Positions 34,556 to 45,939 of a stretch of DNA of 64,000 nucleotides are shown here, one piece after another. Made by a program: the position numbers and the translations under genes. The notes below the pieces were generated by a model that was given only the letters and a program-made list of their open reading frames with translations, was not told the origin of the DNA and ran no database searches. The stretch covers positions 26,474,001 through 26,538,000 of the forward strand of contig NC_079883.1 of the NCBI RefSeq assembly GCF_029227915.1, given 5' to 3'. How positions within the stretch are numbered: the stretch's first letter is position 1; every line of letters starts with the position of its first letter. Origin of the DNA: Hydractinia symbiolongicarpus (taxonomy: Eukaryota; Cnidaria; Hydrozoa; Anthoathecata; Hydractiniidae).

Positions 34556-35923
34556 AGTGTTTTCAATAATTCGATACGCTTTTGATAATCTGTAATTAAA
34601 ATTACTGTGTTGTATGTCTTTGTTTGGTATCCCTTACATCGGTTTAATGAGAGATTCAGTGGATTCTTCCACGGGAATTCAGATAACTGTTAATTTTTTT
34701 TATATTTTGTGTAAAACTTTGAAAGGGTTGCTGTATGCAATAGACTGATTATCTGATTTTGGTATGACGTGTTACAAACTGTACAGCGTGGAAATTTTGC
34801 AATAACTTTGTTTGTATAACTGGGCAAAATATGTTGGTTTTTTTAAATGTCTGATATACTTTTTTCCCTGTTGTACTTCTGGCATGACAAAGCAAGTATC
34901 AATTTTAGCAGATTTCGCTTTTTAAGTAACGGTTGTTAGACGCCTTTTGATTTTGTTGGGCATATTGCATTTTGCATTTTTTGTTGTTGTTGCACCTGCT
35001 TATATTTCAACGTTTTGATTTTAACGGGTACAAATGTAAAGTAATGCAGACTGTGACCCACTTCGATCCCAGAGATTTTTCTCTCTTTTTTCCTTTCCGT
35101 TATAAAGAGACAAAGAGCCGAGGTTGCGTTGTAAGTTTTAAAAATTCAAATTACCATGCTGTATGTTTTTGCTTAGTATCCCTTACATGCAATCAATGAG
35201 AGATTCAGTGGATTCTTCCACAGGAATTCGGCTAGTACGATATATTACTAGATGATCTCCTTGAGGAAGCTGGGCTACATAATCAGCCAATGCAAGCCAT
35301 AGTTCTCCGCATACTTATAATATAAGCAGGTGCAACATCAACAACAACAACTAAAAAGCAAAATGCAATATGTCCAACAAAATCAAAAGGCGTCCAACAA
35401 CCGTTACTTAAAAAGCGAAATCTGCGAAAATTTATATTTGCTTTGCCACGCCAGAAGTACAAAAGGGAAAAAAGTAAACCAGACATTTAAAAAAATACAA
35501 ACACATCGCTCAAGTCGGTCTGCCTCAGATATTTGTAAGACCAAGTAGTAATACATCTTACATGCACACTCTTAAATTTGTATAATTTATTTAAAATACA
35601 TGAAAGCTAAAGAAACCAAAATATATATATATATCCATTGCCCTGTTTTCATTACCCAACCCCAGCTCGTCTAATATAGTCTAGTTGCCATGATACTGAT
35701 CCAACTGTTGCTAAGTGATTCGCCAATGCTTTTCTCATTTTGAGTTATGTGGTTTTATACTGTAAACTTTCGAATACGTTTGACATCATGTAAAGCATTG
35801 GCATCAAGTAATTTTCTCCACCGCCCAGCTACAATCTCTCCATGGCTATTTTCAATGTAGACAAAACCGGATGGGGTGTAATTTGCGTTATCGGTCTGTC
35901 TCAGATAATCGTAAGACCAACGT

Positions 35924-36420
35924 AGTAATACATCTTACATGCAAACTGTAGATGATCTCCTTGAACATCGTAAAGCAAAACAAACTCCTCATCATCAATC
36001 AAATTATCGGCGTACGAAATAATGATAGCATCTCGTACAGCTCTCAGTCCTCTAGTGGCCATGTTTGTTTTGAATAAATGTATACTTTCAAATTTCCGTT
36101 CTGTTTTGGCGCTAAATTAAAAAATTTGACGACGGCAACGTCAACTATATTTTAGGGAACGGCGTCGACTATGCCGTTGCCGCCTTGTTCCTAAAACAAC
36201 CTAATGAGTACGACATAACAACAGTTCTTGTGATAGCTAGTAATCAAACACTTAACAACAGTTCAATGCATGCCATAGTTCTCCGCATACTTCATCAATT
36301 ATCCCGTTAACAGTCGACCGTCCCAGTTTAAACAAATAACCAATAGAGTGGCGACTGTCTCCTGTGGTAACATAACGTAATGCTACCGCCAAACGCTTCT
36401 CGGTGAGATAGCTACTAGTA
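35924..36420 (-). pseudogene. Harbinger transposase N-terminal fragment, second copy
   Basis: 35965-36240 repeats 32300-32570 with few changes. It is followed upstream by a minus-strand frame LTEKRLAVALRYVTTGDS and LFKLGRSTVNGIIDE (about 36290-36412), the helix-turn-helix region preceding the Harbinger catalytic core. Together with 36759-36968 this restores the order of the gene's 5' half. Confidence 0.7.
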
Positions 36421-36423
36421 CAT

Positions 36424-36600
36424 GGTTATGAGATAACAACACAGCAAGCTGTAGTGATTCGACTAGTCTAATGACTGTTATTTTAAGTGGTAGAGGTTAA
36501 ACCCTCTAAAGATCTATATGCAAAGCAAGATCTCCCTTTTACAAGGATGGTCTGTACAACCAAGTTAATTGAAAAGCAACCCTCTGGACAATACAAATAT
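36424..36600 (-). repeat. RLE LINE 3'-end insertion, subfamily 1
   Basis: In plus reading: GGTTATGAGATAACAACACAG, CAAGCTGTAGTGATTCGAC, TAGAGGTTAAACCCTCTA, AGATCTCCCTTTTACAAGGA. It is near the D-copy 3' UTR (62840-63020) and splits the Harbinger gene. Confidence 0.75.
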
Positions 36601-36758
36601 TGCGATGTTTTTTGAGTAGTTTGTCATGGACTAAGCTCAGCAAGTGATCGAATCTCTCTGGATATATTCGAACAAACCTGGATGTACAAAATTATATAAT
36701 AATAGTCCCCCTACAATTAGAAGAATAAGAGTAGCTACGAAGTCTGAAAAGCTGAAAG

Positions 36759-36968
36759 TTACCTGAAAAATTCTTCGCGGTCGTAGTGTTTGGCAGGAAC
36801 AAACGTTGCAATAAATGCACCACTATGAAGTCTATCCATGTTTGAAGGTTTTACCCAAAATCTTCTTCTCTTACGTCCAGTTTCATCAGCCGCCTTTTGA
36901 CGACAGTGACGCCTTCTTAAAATAATAAGAACAGTTGCCAACATGAGGTGCTTGTTGAATGCCACCAT
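36759..36968 (-). pseudogene. Harbinger transposase N-terminal start
   Basis: The 69-codon frame has a hydrophobic start, the Arg-rich run ETGRKRRRFWVKPSN and a downstream HYDREEFFR. The RRFWV..P pattern is typical of the first 80 residues of Harbinger transposases. Confidence 0.6.
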
Positions 36969-37994
36969 ATTTTAAAATAACTTTGCCAGTCAAAATCAAT
37001 GAAAAATTTCTTTTGACTTTACGTAACATTTTACGTCACATTTTCCGTTTATGTAAACAAAAGTATTCGTACATGTAAAAAAAACCACCCGTAAGATGAA
37101 ATTTGTAACGTAAAATATTTTGCAAGAGCTTACGTAAAAAATTACGTTCATGTGATTGCGGCTTTAATAAGCATATCCATAAGACAAAAACTAAACAGTG
37201 TTTCTTTTAAATTATCTAAGGATTTTACAGTAAAGTTCATTTTTAAATTATTTTTAATTGCTTTTGTTTACAAATTATGTACTTGAGCTGAAAGTATTTT
37301 CAACATCGTCACACACAGGTTATTATTATTTAAACAATAATTCATCCTGATCTTTTCAATTTCTCGCAATCTAATTATTTTCTCTATAAAACAATGGTTT
37401 ATGATAAAAGTAATTATTTATGCGAATTGCACGTACGTCGAAGCTTACATTCAGACCGTACTGTAGTTACAATTGTCACCATATTTATTTTCTTAATTAG
37501 GTAAATTTATTACTTCTGCAACATTTTTGTTTTGTTTGTTTATTTTTTTGCACTTAAAACTGATCAATAGGAAAAGACAGTCACATCTTTAGAACAAGAA
37601 TTACATGCGCCATGTCAACATTAAATTGACAAAAAGCCTAATGACGTTAATTTGAAAAAAGATTAAACTGCACATTCTGCAAGAAAATCTTTTCGCTAAA
37701 GCAAAATTCAAAGGTGCATATCAAGAAATGCCACTGCGCAATTGAAAACAGTGGCTTTACGGTTGTTTGCAGTAAATGTGGCTGAAAGACATCATATAAC
37801 ATAAATATACAATTTTTAACATAAAATAATAATTAAGGTGGTTTAAAAGCGTTTGACCCTGGGGAGAGCGGATATCTTCTAACAAAAAAAAAAAAAAAAA
37901 TCAATATGAGTAGAACGTTGACCACTTATGCTTATTTTGTAAATAACTGAAGTGCGTTATGAATAAAAAAAGAACAACAGTCAACCTAATATTG
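36969..37994. other. Non-coding; possible Harbinger terminal region
   Basis: Repeated TTACGTAA/ACGTAAAAT motifs at 37018-37150 may belong to the element's end. A 17-A run is at about 37884. No gene is supported. Confidence 0.4.
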
Positions 37995-38200
37995 TAAAAC
38001 AAATTGAGGACGAGGTGACAAACCAACAAGATGCAAAAATGATACTTGTCTAATGACATCTGCTAAAGTAAGAAAAACACAGGAAAATCTCCCTTTTTTC
38101 AGGGATTTTACATTGTCTGAGAAAAGCACAAAAACAACAACAACCCAAGAACAGAAAAAAGCAGACAACAGCATTATCAAGTAATTCAAACTGAATTTAA
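37995..38200 (-). repeat. Diverged RLE LINE 3' end
   Basis: GACGAGGTGACAAACCAACAAG, GTCTAATGACATC and AAAATCTCCCTTTTTTCAGGGA match the order of the 3' modules, but the TAGAGG hairpin is absent. Confidence 0.5.
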
Positions 38201-38876
38201 AAAGAAGTTCAATGCATCATTGGAATATCCTAAAAGCGATAAATTATAATAAAACCCAAGCGCAATACCGAATGCTGCAACTTAACATTCATCAATCACA
38301 AGACTACAACACATAACCATTTGTTACAGTACAGGTCTTGTACAGGTCGAAGTGTTTTAAAATGTTTGCAACGATCTGAAGCTTTATATGTTTTTATAAC
38401 AACACATTTCGCCTCTTTTTTAGCAAAATAAGATCCAAATTGCTCTTTGTTTACTTTCATAGCGTGTTATAAGAACTGATAATGCAAAAGACACATCCAT
38501 AATAGGCATTTTTCTATCTGAAAAAGTGACAACTACAAGCCAATTCATTTATCTAACAAAGAAATCCAAAGTTGCGTCAAAACCACCTGCGCCATGTTTA
38601 TAAAAATCTTTCCACATTTCACACTTCTAATTTGCAGAATGGGGAAAAATCCCATGTTGCAAGTGCAAAACCCTGAGGTAAGAACCTAGTAAAATTAATT
38701 GAATTTCCATTGGCCAAATAAATATAGCAAAACTGAGATTGATCATCGAACGTGACACGTTTGACTTGTTGTATAGAATTTTGCGTAAAGTTAATGTAAA
38801 GTTGTTTTAAAATGGCGTCTAAAGAGAAAAAAAGGCCTTACGAAAGAGTTAGGAACATTTTTGTCATGGAAAAAGG
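38201..38876. other. No gene recognised
   Basis: AT-rich sequence with no shared repeat or frame that I can support. Confidence 0.4.
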
Positions 38877-39050
38877 AATGATTATGTGATAACACGACAG
38901 CAAGCTGTGATGATGGAACTGGTCCAACAACTCTTGAAGTTGAAAGTGTAGAGGTTACACCCTCTAAAGATCTAAACGCAGTGCAAGATCTCCCTTTTTG
39001 CAAGGATAGTCTGTAGATTCTAGGTAATTGAACCAAACAACCCTCTCTAC
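38877..39050 (-). repeat. RLE LINE 3'-end insertion, subfamily 1
   Basis: It is close to 1063-1215: GATTATGTGATAACACGAC, TAGAGGTTACACCCTCTA, AGATCTCCCTTTTTGCAAGG, then GTAATTGAACCAAACAACCC. Confidence 0.75.
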
Positions 39051-39148
39051 GCAACACAAAACGTACAACTAAGGGACGGTACACAAAACTTACAACATGA
39101 AAACAGAAGACAGACATTACAACAACAATACAACAAAGAATTTACTAT

Positions 39149-39583
<435 letters not shown>

Positions 39584-39799
39584 AGCATGAAAACAGTGGA
39601 GTAATAATATTCGTGTATGTAAAGTCACGGAAACAAGAAAGATAGAAATGAAAACCCCTTATATAGCTTCTTCCTAACATCAGCTAGAGCAGGATCGTTA
39701 ACCCAGTAGACTAATCGGGCCAGCTTAGCCTCCCTATAGAACTGGGGTTATAATCAAGACAGTTACAGTCATCTGTTAAAAAATTTGTTAGAAAGAAAA

Positions 39800-40270
39800 T
39801 AATTTACAAAGAGGTGGCAAGCCACCACAATTATGAACTCAACCTGTACGTCTTTGGAAATAAGCTAGAGGTTGTTCTCCTCTAGAGAAAATGCCTCTAA
39901 AAGCACAATTCTCCCTTTTTACAAAGATTTAATTAAAAAAATATAAAAAAATAAAAAGGACAAACACATTTGAAAAGATGAACAGAACTTTAACCAAGGG
40001 CAGGTAGGTTTTGACCCATATTTCTGAACCTAAGTACCCTGGATGTCTAGCTGGGTCACCTCGAAGAGGTCCACGGACGGTCATCAGCAGAAACTAGACA
40101 TCCCTATCTTCCTAAAGAAAACTTTGACCACTTTCTGTTCAACTGTGCTATTCCTTGTTTTTAACTCAGGTAATAAGTGGAGTCCAGCCATTCCCACAAC
40201 AGGTTTTAATGCTTCATCTATCATTTTTATTATTGAACTATCAAAATTATGGAATATGTGAACAAGAGAT
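39800..40270 (-). repeat. RLE LINE 3' end, subfamily 2
   Basis: Plus-strand blocks AAAGAGGTGGCAAGCCACCA, GCTAGAGGTTGTTCTCCTCT, TTCTCCCTTTTTACAAAGA, TGGATGTCTAGCTGGGTCAC, GAAACTAGACATCCC and GGTAATAAGTGGAGTC. Near-identical blocks lie at 53935-54160 and, inverted, at 61327-61715. Confidence 0.75.
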
Positions 40271-40924
40271 AAATAACTTATCGTAAGATTACTAAAATGA
40301 GCATTGTATCATAAACGACAAAGCATATCAAACCTTAACATTACACAAACGCTACCACACTTTGTGCACTTGTGTACACCTATTACAGCAACAAACATTG
40401 GCGGAGCGCAACCAGCCGCCACAGTAAAAATATCTGATAATGCAAAGACTAATACCAAAATACAATGTTCGAAATGACATAACTATGTAGAAATATCCAG
40501 CAATGTATTGATAGACATGAACCTAGCACAACTCTGCCACAGTTTATGCTCTAGTGTAGAGTGCCAAACTACACTTCCAACGAACTAACGAAGCGCTACC
40601 AACCGTCACAATCTTAACCATCAATACGAAGACATACATTTAAAGCGACACAATTCAGAAAAGAGAACATATTTTTATTTTTTATTTTTACTAATTTACT
40701 ATTTTTTATTTTTTTTTTTTAAGTTGGGTCGTTACACCCAAAGACAAGGAAATTGCCAACCCCCCCCCCCCCCCCCTTGCTAAGCTTCTTATAATTGCTT
40801 TCTAGGAAAGCGGGAGTGAGCGAACTCGTGAATAACAGTAAACTGTATCAAAAACACACAGGGAAAATTTCAAACCACAGTTCACTGCCCTATCATCACA
40901 ATTTAACCATGTATTAACACCCTG
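40271..40924. other. Non-coding with homopolymers and one 3'-UTR block
   Basis: Runs of T (about 40710) and about 19 C (40760-40778). TCGTTACACCCAAAGACAAG and CTTGCTAAGCTTCTTATAA at 40728-40794 match a block of the LINE 3' UTRs. No gene seen. Confidence 0.5.
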
Positions 40925-41430
40925 ATCAGTTATGTAAGTGATGATGAAGTGATAAAACAGCTGCCTGTTGTGATATAGCTTGTCTAATGACGGCTGGTTA
41001 GATATTTATAGAGGTTGTAACTCACCGGAGATTCTGCATAATAGCAAAACTCTCCCTTTTTAACAAGGATTCCCTCAGAAAAAATACATTGACCATTAAA
41101 TAGGACGTGTAAAACAGTGGCAAAGCACAAAACACTAATAAAAAAACATAAAAAGACAACAAACAAAACAATTGGGCAATTCAAACTGAATTAATAGGCA
41201 CACGTAAAATAAAAAAAAACTTCTTATGACAAAACTATCCTTAAAAGGATAAATCTTAGAATAATTCCTAACAGAACAAATGTAAACTAAAGCAGGCAAC
41301 TATCTGTGCGCCAGAACTTGTGAACCTGGATTAGCTTTACACGTGTTAAGGGCGCCCAATACTCAGCCTTACACAGATCATTGCTGCGGTGCGTCAACCT
41401 AATGACAGTGCCAGCCTGTCATGACTGGTC
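40925..41430 (-). repeat. RLE LINE 3' end with complete module order
   Basis: In plus reading: GTTATGTAAGTGATGATGAA, TCTAATGACGGCTGG, ATAGAGGTTGTAACTCACC, ACTCTCCCTTTTTAACAAGG, then GCGCCAGAACTTGTGAACC, TTACACAGATCATTG and CCAGCCTGTCATGAC. It directly adjoins the USP remnant upstream (41431-41734) and is probably its 3' UTR after an internal deletion. Confidence 0.65.
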
Positions 41431-41734
41431 ACTACCAGTGTGCCTGAATGATAGATAGTGGCGGTTAATTTATATTGGTTTGTAAATGATATATCATCCA
41501 AAGGATGTAAATAAACTTTTAGGGTGTCGTCACCTTGAGCGAGGCAAGAAACAAATTTATTATTTCTCACAGATCTTCCTTGGAGACAGTTAGTTAAACC
41601 TTTTCAGTTGGATAATCAGTATGTCTCCACACTGGGTGAAAACAGTTTCCCGGGTACTGTCTTTCTTGAAGGGAAGAGCACTGTGGGCACACCCATCTGT
41701 CATTTCCAGGCATATATTCTGGTTGCAAAAATTG
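41431..41734 (-). pseudogene. USP deubiquitinase fragment of an RLE LINE
   Basis: The minus strand reads DRWVCPQCSS with LQER (the CXXC zinc half of the USP fingers), then FTQCGDI and IIQLKRF. After frame changes come RNNKFVSCLAQGDD, ISFTNQYKLTATI and HSGTL. The sequence stops at HSGTL, immediately before the GHYWAF that carries the catalytic His context in the other copies, where 3'-UTR sequence begins. Upstream, a subfamily 3 insertion cuts it at 41735. It is a dead fragment. Confidence 0.7.
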
Positions 41735-42480
41735 AAAAAGATTTACAATACAGCAAGCTGCACTGAAGTATCTTGTCTACCGGGACGATAGATGGATGAA
41801 AAAGGTTTACACTACAGCAAGCTGCACTGAAGTATCTTGTCTACAGGAACAGTGGTTGTCAAAACTGGGATCAAGCTCCCAGAAGAAGGTGCTGAATACA
41901 CTTTCTTGCTTCTTACAAGCATTAGTACTGTCCAACTTGGACCTATAACTATTCTCTAAGAAAATCCTAAAGAGAAAAAACAATCCTTCTATCACAAACA
42001 ATACAACACAAGACAGAGCTAACAACATACGCGGACTGGTTACAGAACGAACAAAAATAGAAAAAATGTATATGTCAATAAAAAAGCTTTACAATACAGC
42101 AAGCTGCACTGAACTATCTTGTCTACAGGGACGGTGGTTGTCAAAACTGGGATTAGGCTCCCAGAAGAAGGTTCTGAATACACTTTAAATATAATAATAT
42201 AAAAAAAATTAAATAAGACCCTCCTGTGAGCCAGAACTTGTGACTCTGGCTGTAGCTTTCCGTATGTGTTACAGGGCCCCAACACTCAGCCTTACACAGG
42301 TTGTCACGACAGGACCAGCCTGTCGATATTTTGAATAAGGACAGCTGGGTTGTCAAGCCTGAATACCAAGTTAGTAAACTTGGGCACCTTACTGAACTGC
42401 GGTAAAAAGTGGGGTCGTTACACCCATAGACAAGCTAAAAGCAAACCCCCTTGCTAAGCTTCTTATAAGTTACCAGAGAA
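41735..42480 (-). repeat. RLE LINE 3' end, subfamily 3, with internal duplication
   Basis: TTTACAATACAGCAAGCTGC and CTTGTCTACMGGGACGGTGG blocks occur three times (41739, 41796, 42088). The GCTCCCAGAAGAAGG block follows two of them, and GCCAGAACTTGTGAC...TTACACAGG and GTCGTTACACCCATAGACAA come after. These are tandem 5'-truncated copies with the same orientation. Confidence 0.65.
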
Positions 42481-42866
42481 GATTGAGCTGAACTCTTTAC
42501 CCTCTGGGTATTAACGGTAAACTATGAACCAGCTGGGGTAATACAAAACCGCTAGGATTTACACTTTTCTCCCCCATGACCCTGGTAGTACAGGTTAATG
42601 GAGGCTGTTATGTTTTTTGAGACAGGGAAAGAACATTTTTAAAACGGAAAGAACATTCTTAGGTTTTGTATGTAAGACAATATATTATCACTTATTTCCT
42701 AATTTACCAATAAACGTCTTTTTATTAAAGATTAAAAAAAACATATCAAGGATTTTTTTTCAAAATCTGATAAAAAAAAACGTTAGCGTAAAAAAATTAA
42801 CACGTTTTTTTTTCAAACGTAAAATTACCTGACTTTCAGTGATGAAATAGTGGCCCCTTTTAGGGT
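42481..42866. other. No gene recognised
   Basis: 42481-42600 carries the CCCCATGACC / TGGGGTAATA block of the LINE 3' UTR. The rest is AT-rich without a supported frame. Confidence 0.4.
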
Positions 42867-43937
42867 TTGCTTATCAAGACGTTCTTATATTTGGCGCAGA
42901 ACTTGCACCGAACTTGCGTAACGTACTCGTTGCTATTTTTCCCCACCTTTGACCCAATTATATCGTGCGGAAAACGAGTCTGCACTACAGCTCACATTTT
43001 AGGGGTCTGCAATACCGCTCTAACGCAGGCTAGATTTACGCATCGTCACAACTCTGCGTTGCGCGAACTTTCACAGTTTATCACCACGTTTTCCAGATCT
43101 ATTTCCTCTCCTGTAAAGCATCTAAATAATATAAAATTTATTAAAGCAGGTAGTCACCCATCTAGCAAAAAAATCAAAACCGGTAGGGCTTTTGCATCTT
43201 GCCACGGACTGGTTATTTCTTTCAGATTTAAATGGTGACTTATTTTTCCTGGTCATATTGCCATAACATCGCTTAGACCAGATCTTGTCCTGTATTCCAA
43301 CAGCAGCAAACGTGTTATTTTAATTGAACTTACTTGCCTTTGTGAGGAAAACATAGAAACCTGACACTCCAAAAAGCTCTTTAAATACATCGCTTTTATA
43401 AATGTCATCGAGCATAATGGATGGCAAGTAAATCTGTTCGCGATCGAAGTAGGTGCACGCGTATATTGCTCTCGGTCGGTTGTAATTTGTTTAAAAAGAT
43501 TGGGTTTCCCAAACAAAGAAGCTTTCCAAGGCGTCCGGAAATTAGGCGACATTTGTGTCAGAGCATCCTTCTGCATTTTGCTAGCCAGGAACTCAATTAC
43601 GTTGAACCAAGGCAGCTGCCCCTCTATTGCCAAAGGTTGCAACAACGACAACAGTGTCAACAACGAAGGCCAACTGTGGATAAAGGTCAGTTACACCCGG
43701 ACCCAGAATCGCCTAACAACAGCAATCCAGCAAAACCAACTCATGCTGTCCTGATTAATAAAGGGAATACATGCTATAGTAATTCTATCCTGCAAGCATT
43801 ATCTGTAACTCCTGCAAGCATTATTTGTAACTCCTGCAAGCATTATCTGTACCTCTTGCACTTTGGTCACAAAGTGCATCGGAGTCCTCTTTTGTTTCCC
43901 TCTGACCAAGTCCGTCTTGCTCACTATGTCTTGTGTC
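42867..43937 (+). pseudogene. RLE LINE fragment: zinc knuckle, RLE endonuclease, start of USP
   Basis: The plus strand reads CGKRVCTTAHILGVC (CCHC knuckle), FTHRHN, then across a stop and frame change LRPDLVLYSNSSKRVILIEL with CEENIET and SKKLFKY (RLE Asp, Glu, Lys). AIEVGARVYCSRS, GDICVRASFC and a linker follow. After another shift comes VLINKGNTCYSNSILQAL, the USP Cys box with its catalytic Cys. A 22-bp stretch is present three times at 43797-43858 within the USP. The USP breaks off at about 43937, where an unrelated RT fragment begins. This is a second, independent copy with the order RLE-linker-USP seen at 48-49.6 kb. Confidence 0.8.
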
Positions 43938-44630
43938 ATCAGTACACTGATGACAGTCAATAATACTTTTCGTACTATACAAAGTTTCGAATCCCACATC
44001 CAATCACTTTCGCAATGGTCAGTTGAAAACAGTCTTGTATTCAAAAGTAATAAACTGAAAGCAATTATATTCTCTTTGTCTAGAATGAAACAAACAAAAG
44101 AGAAGAGCTACCTTATTCGATTCAGAGGTAGATCCATTCCACAAGAACAACCTGCAAAGCTACTAGGTGTAAAATTCAATCAACATCTAGCTTAGACAGA
44201 ACAAGTCAACTCTATTCTCAAGTAAGCATATGGTACCCTTCGAGCACTTAAAAGCTTCAAACGATTCACACCATTTACAATGTTTTTAGGAAATCCTTGC
44301 AAAAAGGGGGATTTAGCTTTTTTGAAAAATCTCTAGAGGGTTGCAACCTCTAGCTATAGTAGGACCAGCTGTCATTAGACAAGAAATATCATTACAGCTA
44401 GCTGATTTGTCACCTCATCATCAATCAACGTAAATTCTTAGGAGAAGCTCTCATGCTATCGATTCTTAACTATGGTAACGTTGTGTATGGACAATCTCCA
44501 ATCTACCTTCAAACACGGTTATAGCGGCTTTTTCAAAACTGTGCTGCTGGATACGTTCTTGGTCGTCACGCAAAGCTTCCTGAACTAGTGTCAATTGGTT
44601 GCCAATTCAAGAAAACATTGAATTAAAACT
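43938..44630 (+). pseudogene. Reverse-transcriptase fragment of another LINE (CR1/Jockey-like)
   Basis: HQYTDDSQ (RT xxDD box), then IQSLSQWSVENSLVFKSNKL, KAIIFSLSRM, AKLLGVKFNQHL and, after an insertion at 44275-44425, AEIL-type thumb sequence ILNYGNVVYGQSPIYLQ and AAGYVLGRHAKLPEL. The motif set is that of APE-type LINE RTs, not of the RLE family. Multiple frame breaks; only the palm end and thumb remain. Confidence 0.6.
44275..44425 (+). repeat. RLE LINE 3' end inserted in the RT fragment
   Basis: Plus sense: TTAGGAAATCCTTGCAAAAA, GGGGGATTTAGC, TCTAGAGGGTTGCAACCTCT, CATTACAGCTAGCTGATTTG and TCACCTCATCATCAA. It is almost the same as the 3' end at 47330-47195 (inverted). Confidence 0.75.
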
Positions 44631-45054
44631 TGTGACTCTGGCTGTATCTTTCCACATGTGTTACAGGGCCCAACACTCAGCTTTAAACATGAGGTTGTCA
44701 TGACAGAACCAGCCTGTACATATTTTGACTAAGGACAGCAGCTTTGTGAAGCATGAAGACTAAGTTAGTAAACTTGGGCAACTTACTGAACTAGGTTAAA
44801 AAATGGGGTCATTACACCCAAAGACAAGCTGCATGCAAACCCCCTTCCTAAGCTTCTTTCAAGTTACCAAAGAATAGTGAGCTGAACTCTTTACCCTCTG
44901 GGTTTTGACGGTCAACTGGTTCGAATGAACTAACCGGGGTAATATAAAACCGCTCTGATTTACATTTTCCCTCCACATGACACTGGAAATATGGGTTTTA
45001 TAAACGTAATGATAAATGTAAAAGAAAGAAAGCAAAAGCGGATCAAGAGCGAAC
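44631..45054 (-). repeat. 3' UTR of the USP-bearing LINE copy at 45.1-45.9 kb
   Basis: Minus sense after the USP: CATGTGGAGGGAAAATG, CGGTTTTATATTACCCCGG, TCTTTGGGTGTAATGACCCC, GCTGTCCTTAGTC and GCTGAGTGTTGGGCCCTG. It then stops at about 44631, where the unrelated RT fragment begins, so the terminal hairpin part is missing. Confidence 0.65.
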
Positions 45055-45911
45055 CTAACAAAGAATACAACATGAACTGTTCTTGAGAATAGGTGGTGAG
45101 CATTTGCAAACTCCTCCATCGTTGCAGTGCTGCCCAGAATTTGTGGCAGGATCCTTAACACAGGCCCAATAACGACATGCGGTCAACGTACCGGAGTGAT
45201 TAATTGTTGCTAACAATGAGTAGTTCTGATTAAACATTGTATCCGTGTTGCAGGAGAGAGTCACGTAAAAAAACTACAAGATTGGATTTTAGATGTCATT
45301 GGCAGTGTTAAAATGTCCTGCATTTCGACATTTACCGAGATGCACAGGCAGGTGTTATAGCTTACGGACATTAAGATTTCAGTTAAGATTTAATCTGCAG
45401 TAATCGGGGAAGATCCCTTAAGTGCGTCCAAAACCACAAACAAAATCTCTGCTAATCTTACTGATTATCAAATTGGAAGTCCACTTTCCCAGAGCCCAGA
45501 GAAAATTCGAAGGGTCAACAGGTGACAATGATTGCTTCAGCTTCGCCATGTTAAGCGAAATAGACCTCGCAATAGGTGACAAATGAAACGATTCTGACCC
45601 ACTTTGGCACCAGAGTGTTGGAATCGTACTTAATACTTGCAAAATGGCGTTGGCGTAACAAGCGTTGCCTTTGTTTAAAAAACCGATGTTTTTATATACA
45701 CTTATTGGTTGAGTGTTTTATTTTGGCTAACCGTTTTAGAAGGCCCCTTTTTGCGAGATGAAACACCCTTGGTCTCCACATTGGGCAAAGCCTGCTTGGA
45801 TTTGGGTAATTGCATTAAGGAGTCAGTTGAGCAAGCATTGGACTCACGCGTCAGGCAGATACAAAAAGAAGACCTCATATTGATTTTACCGAGATCATTT
45901 GCAATAAGCAA
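45055..45911 (-). pseudogene. RLE LINE fragment: pre-USP linker and USP deubiquitinase, deleted
   Basis: The minus strand reads INMRSSFCICLTRES (the segment joining RLE and USP), a linker, LNKGNACYANAILQVL (Cys box, catalytic Cys kept), SISLNMAKLKQSLSPVDPSN and FLWALG. After a deletion of the middle (QQD and zinc regions) come QNYSLLATINHSGTL and CRYWACVKD (His-box context, with the usual GHYWAF changed to CRYWAC). Together with 41431-41734, 42867-43937, 47997-48865 and 60940-62265 it shows that the USP is a regular part of this LINE family. Confidence 0.75.
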
Positions 45912-45939
45912 GTTTGTTGGTGAAACATATTCTTTTTAA

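Larger units (their letters stand above)
32638..35913. repeat. Tandem duplication, 2.25 units of about 1,455 bp
   Basis: Units 32638-34091 and 34092-35546 are nearly identical and are followed by a partial third, 35547-35913. Each full unit holds the C-terminal part of a Harbinger transposase (minus strand) and a YDILLDDLLEE scrap of the accessory gene (plus strand, about 33780 and 35238). Each also holds an internal inverted pair, AGCAAAATGCAATATG.. near 33904 against CATATTGCATTTTG.. near 33504. Differences between units are few (an ATAT repeat length and scattered bases), so the duplication is recent or an assembly product. Confidence 0.85.

Noticed and set aside
43253-43663. 136-codon minus-strand frame
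   Set aside because: It is the antisense shadow of the RLE region on the plus strand (RPDLVLYSN, CEENIET), which has clear family motifs.
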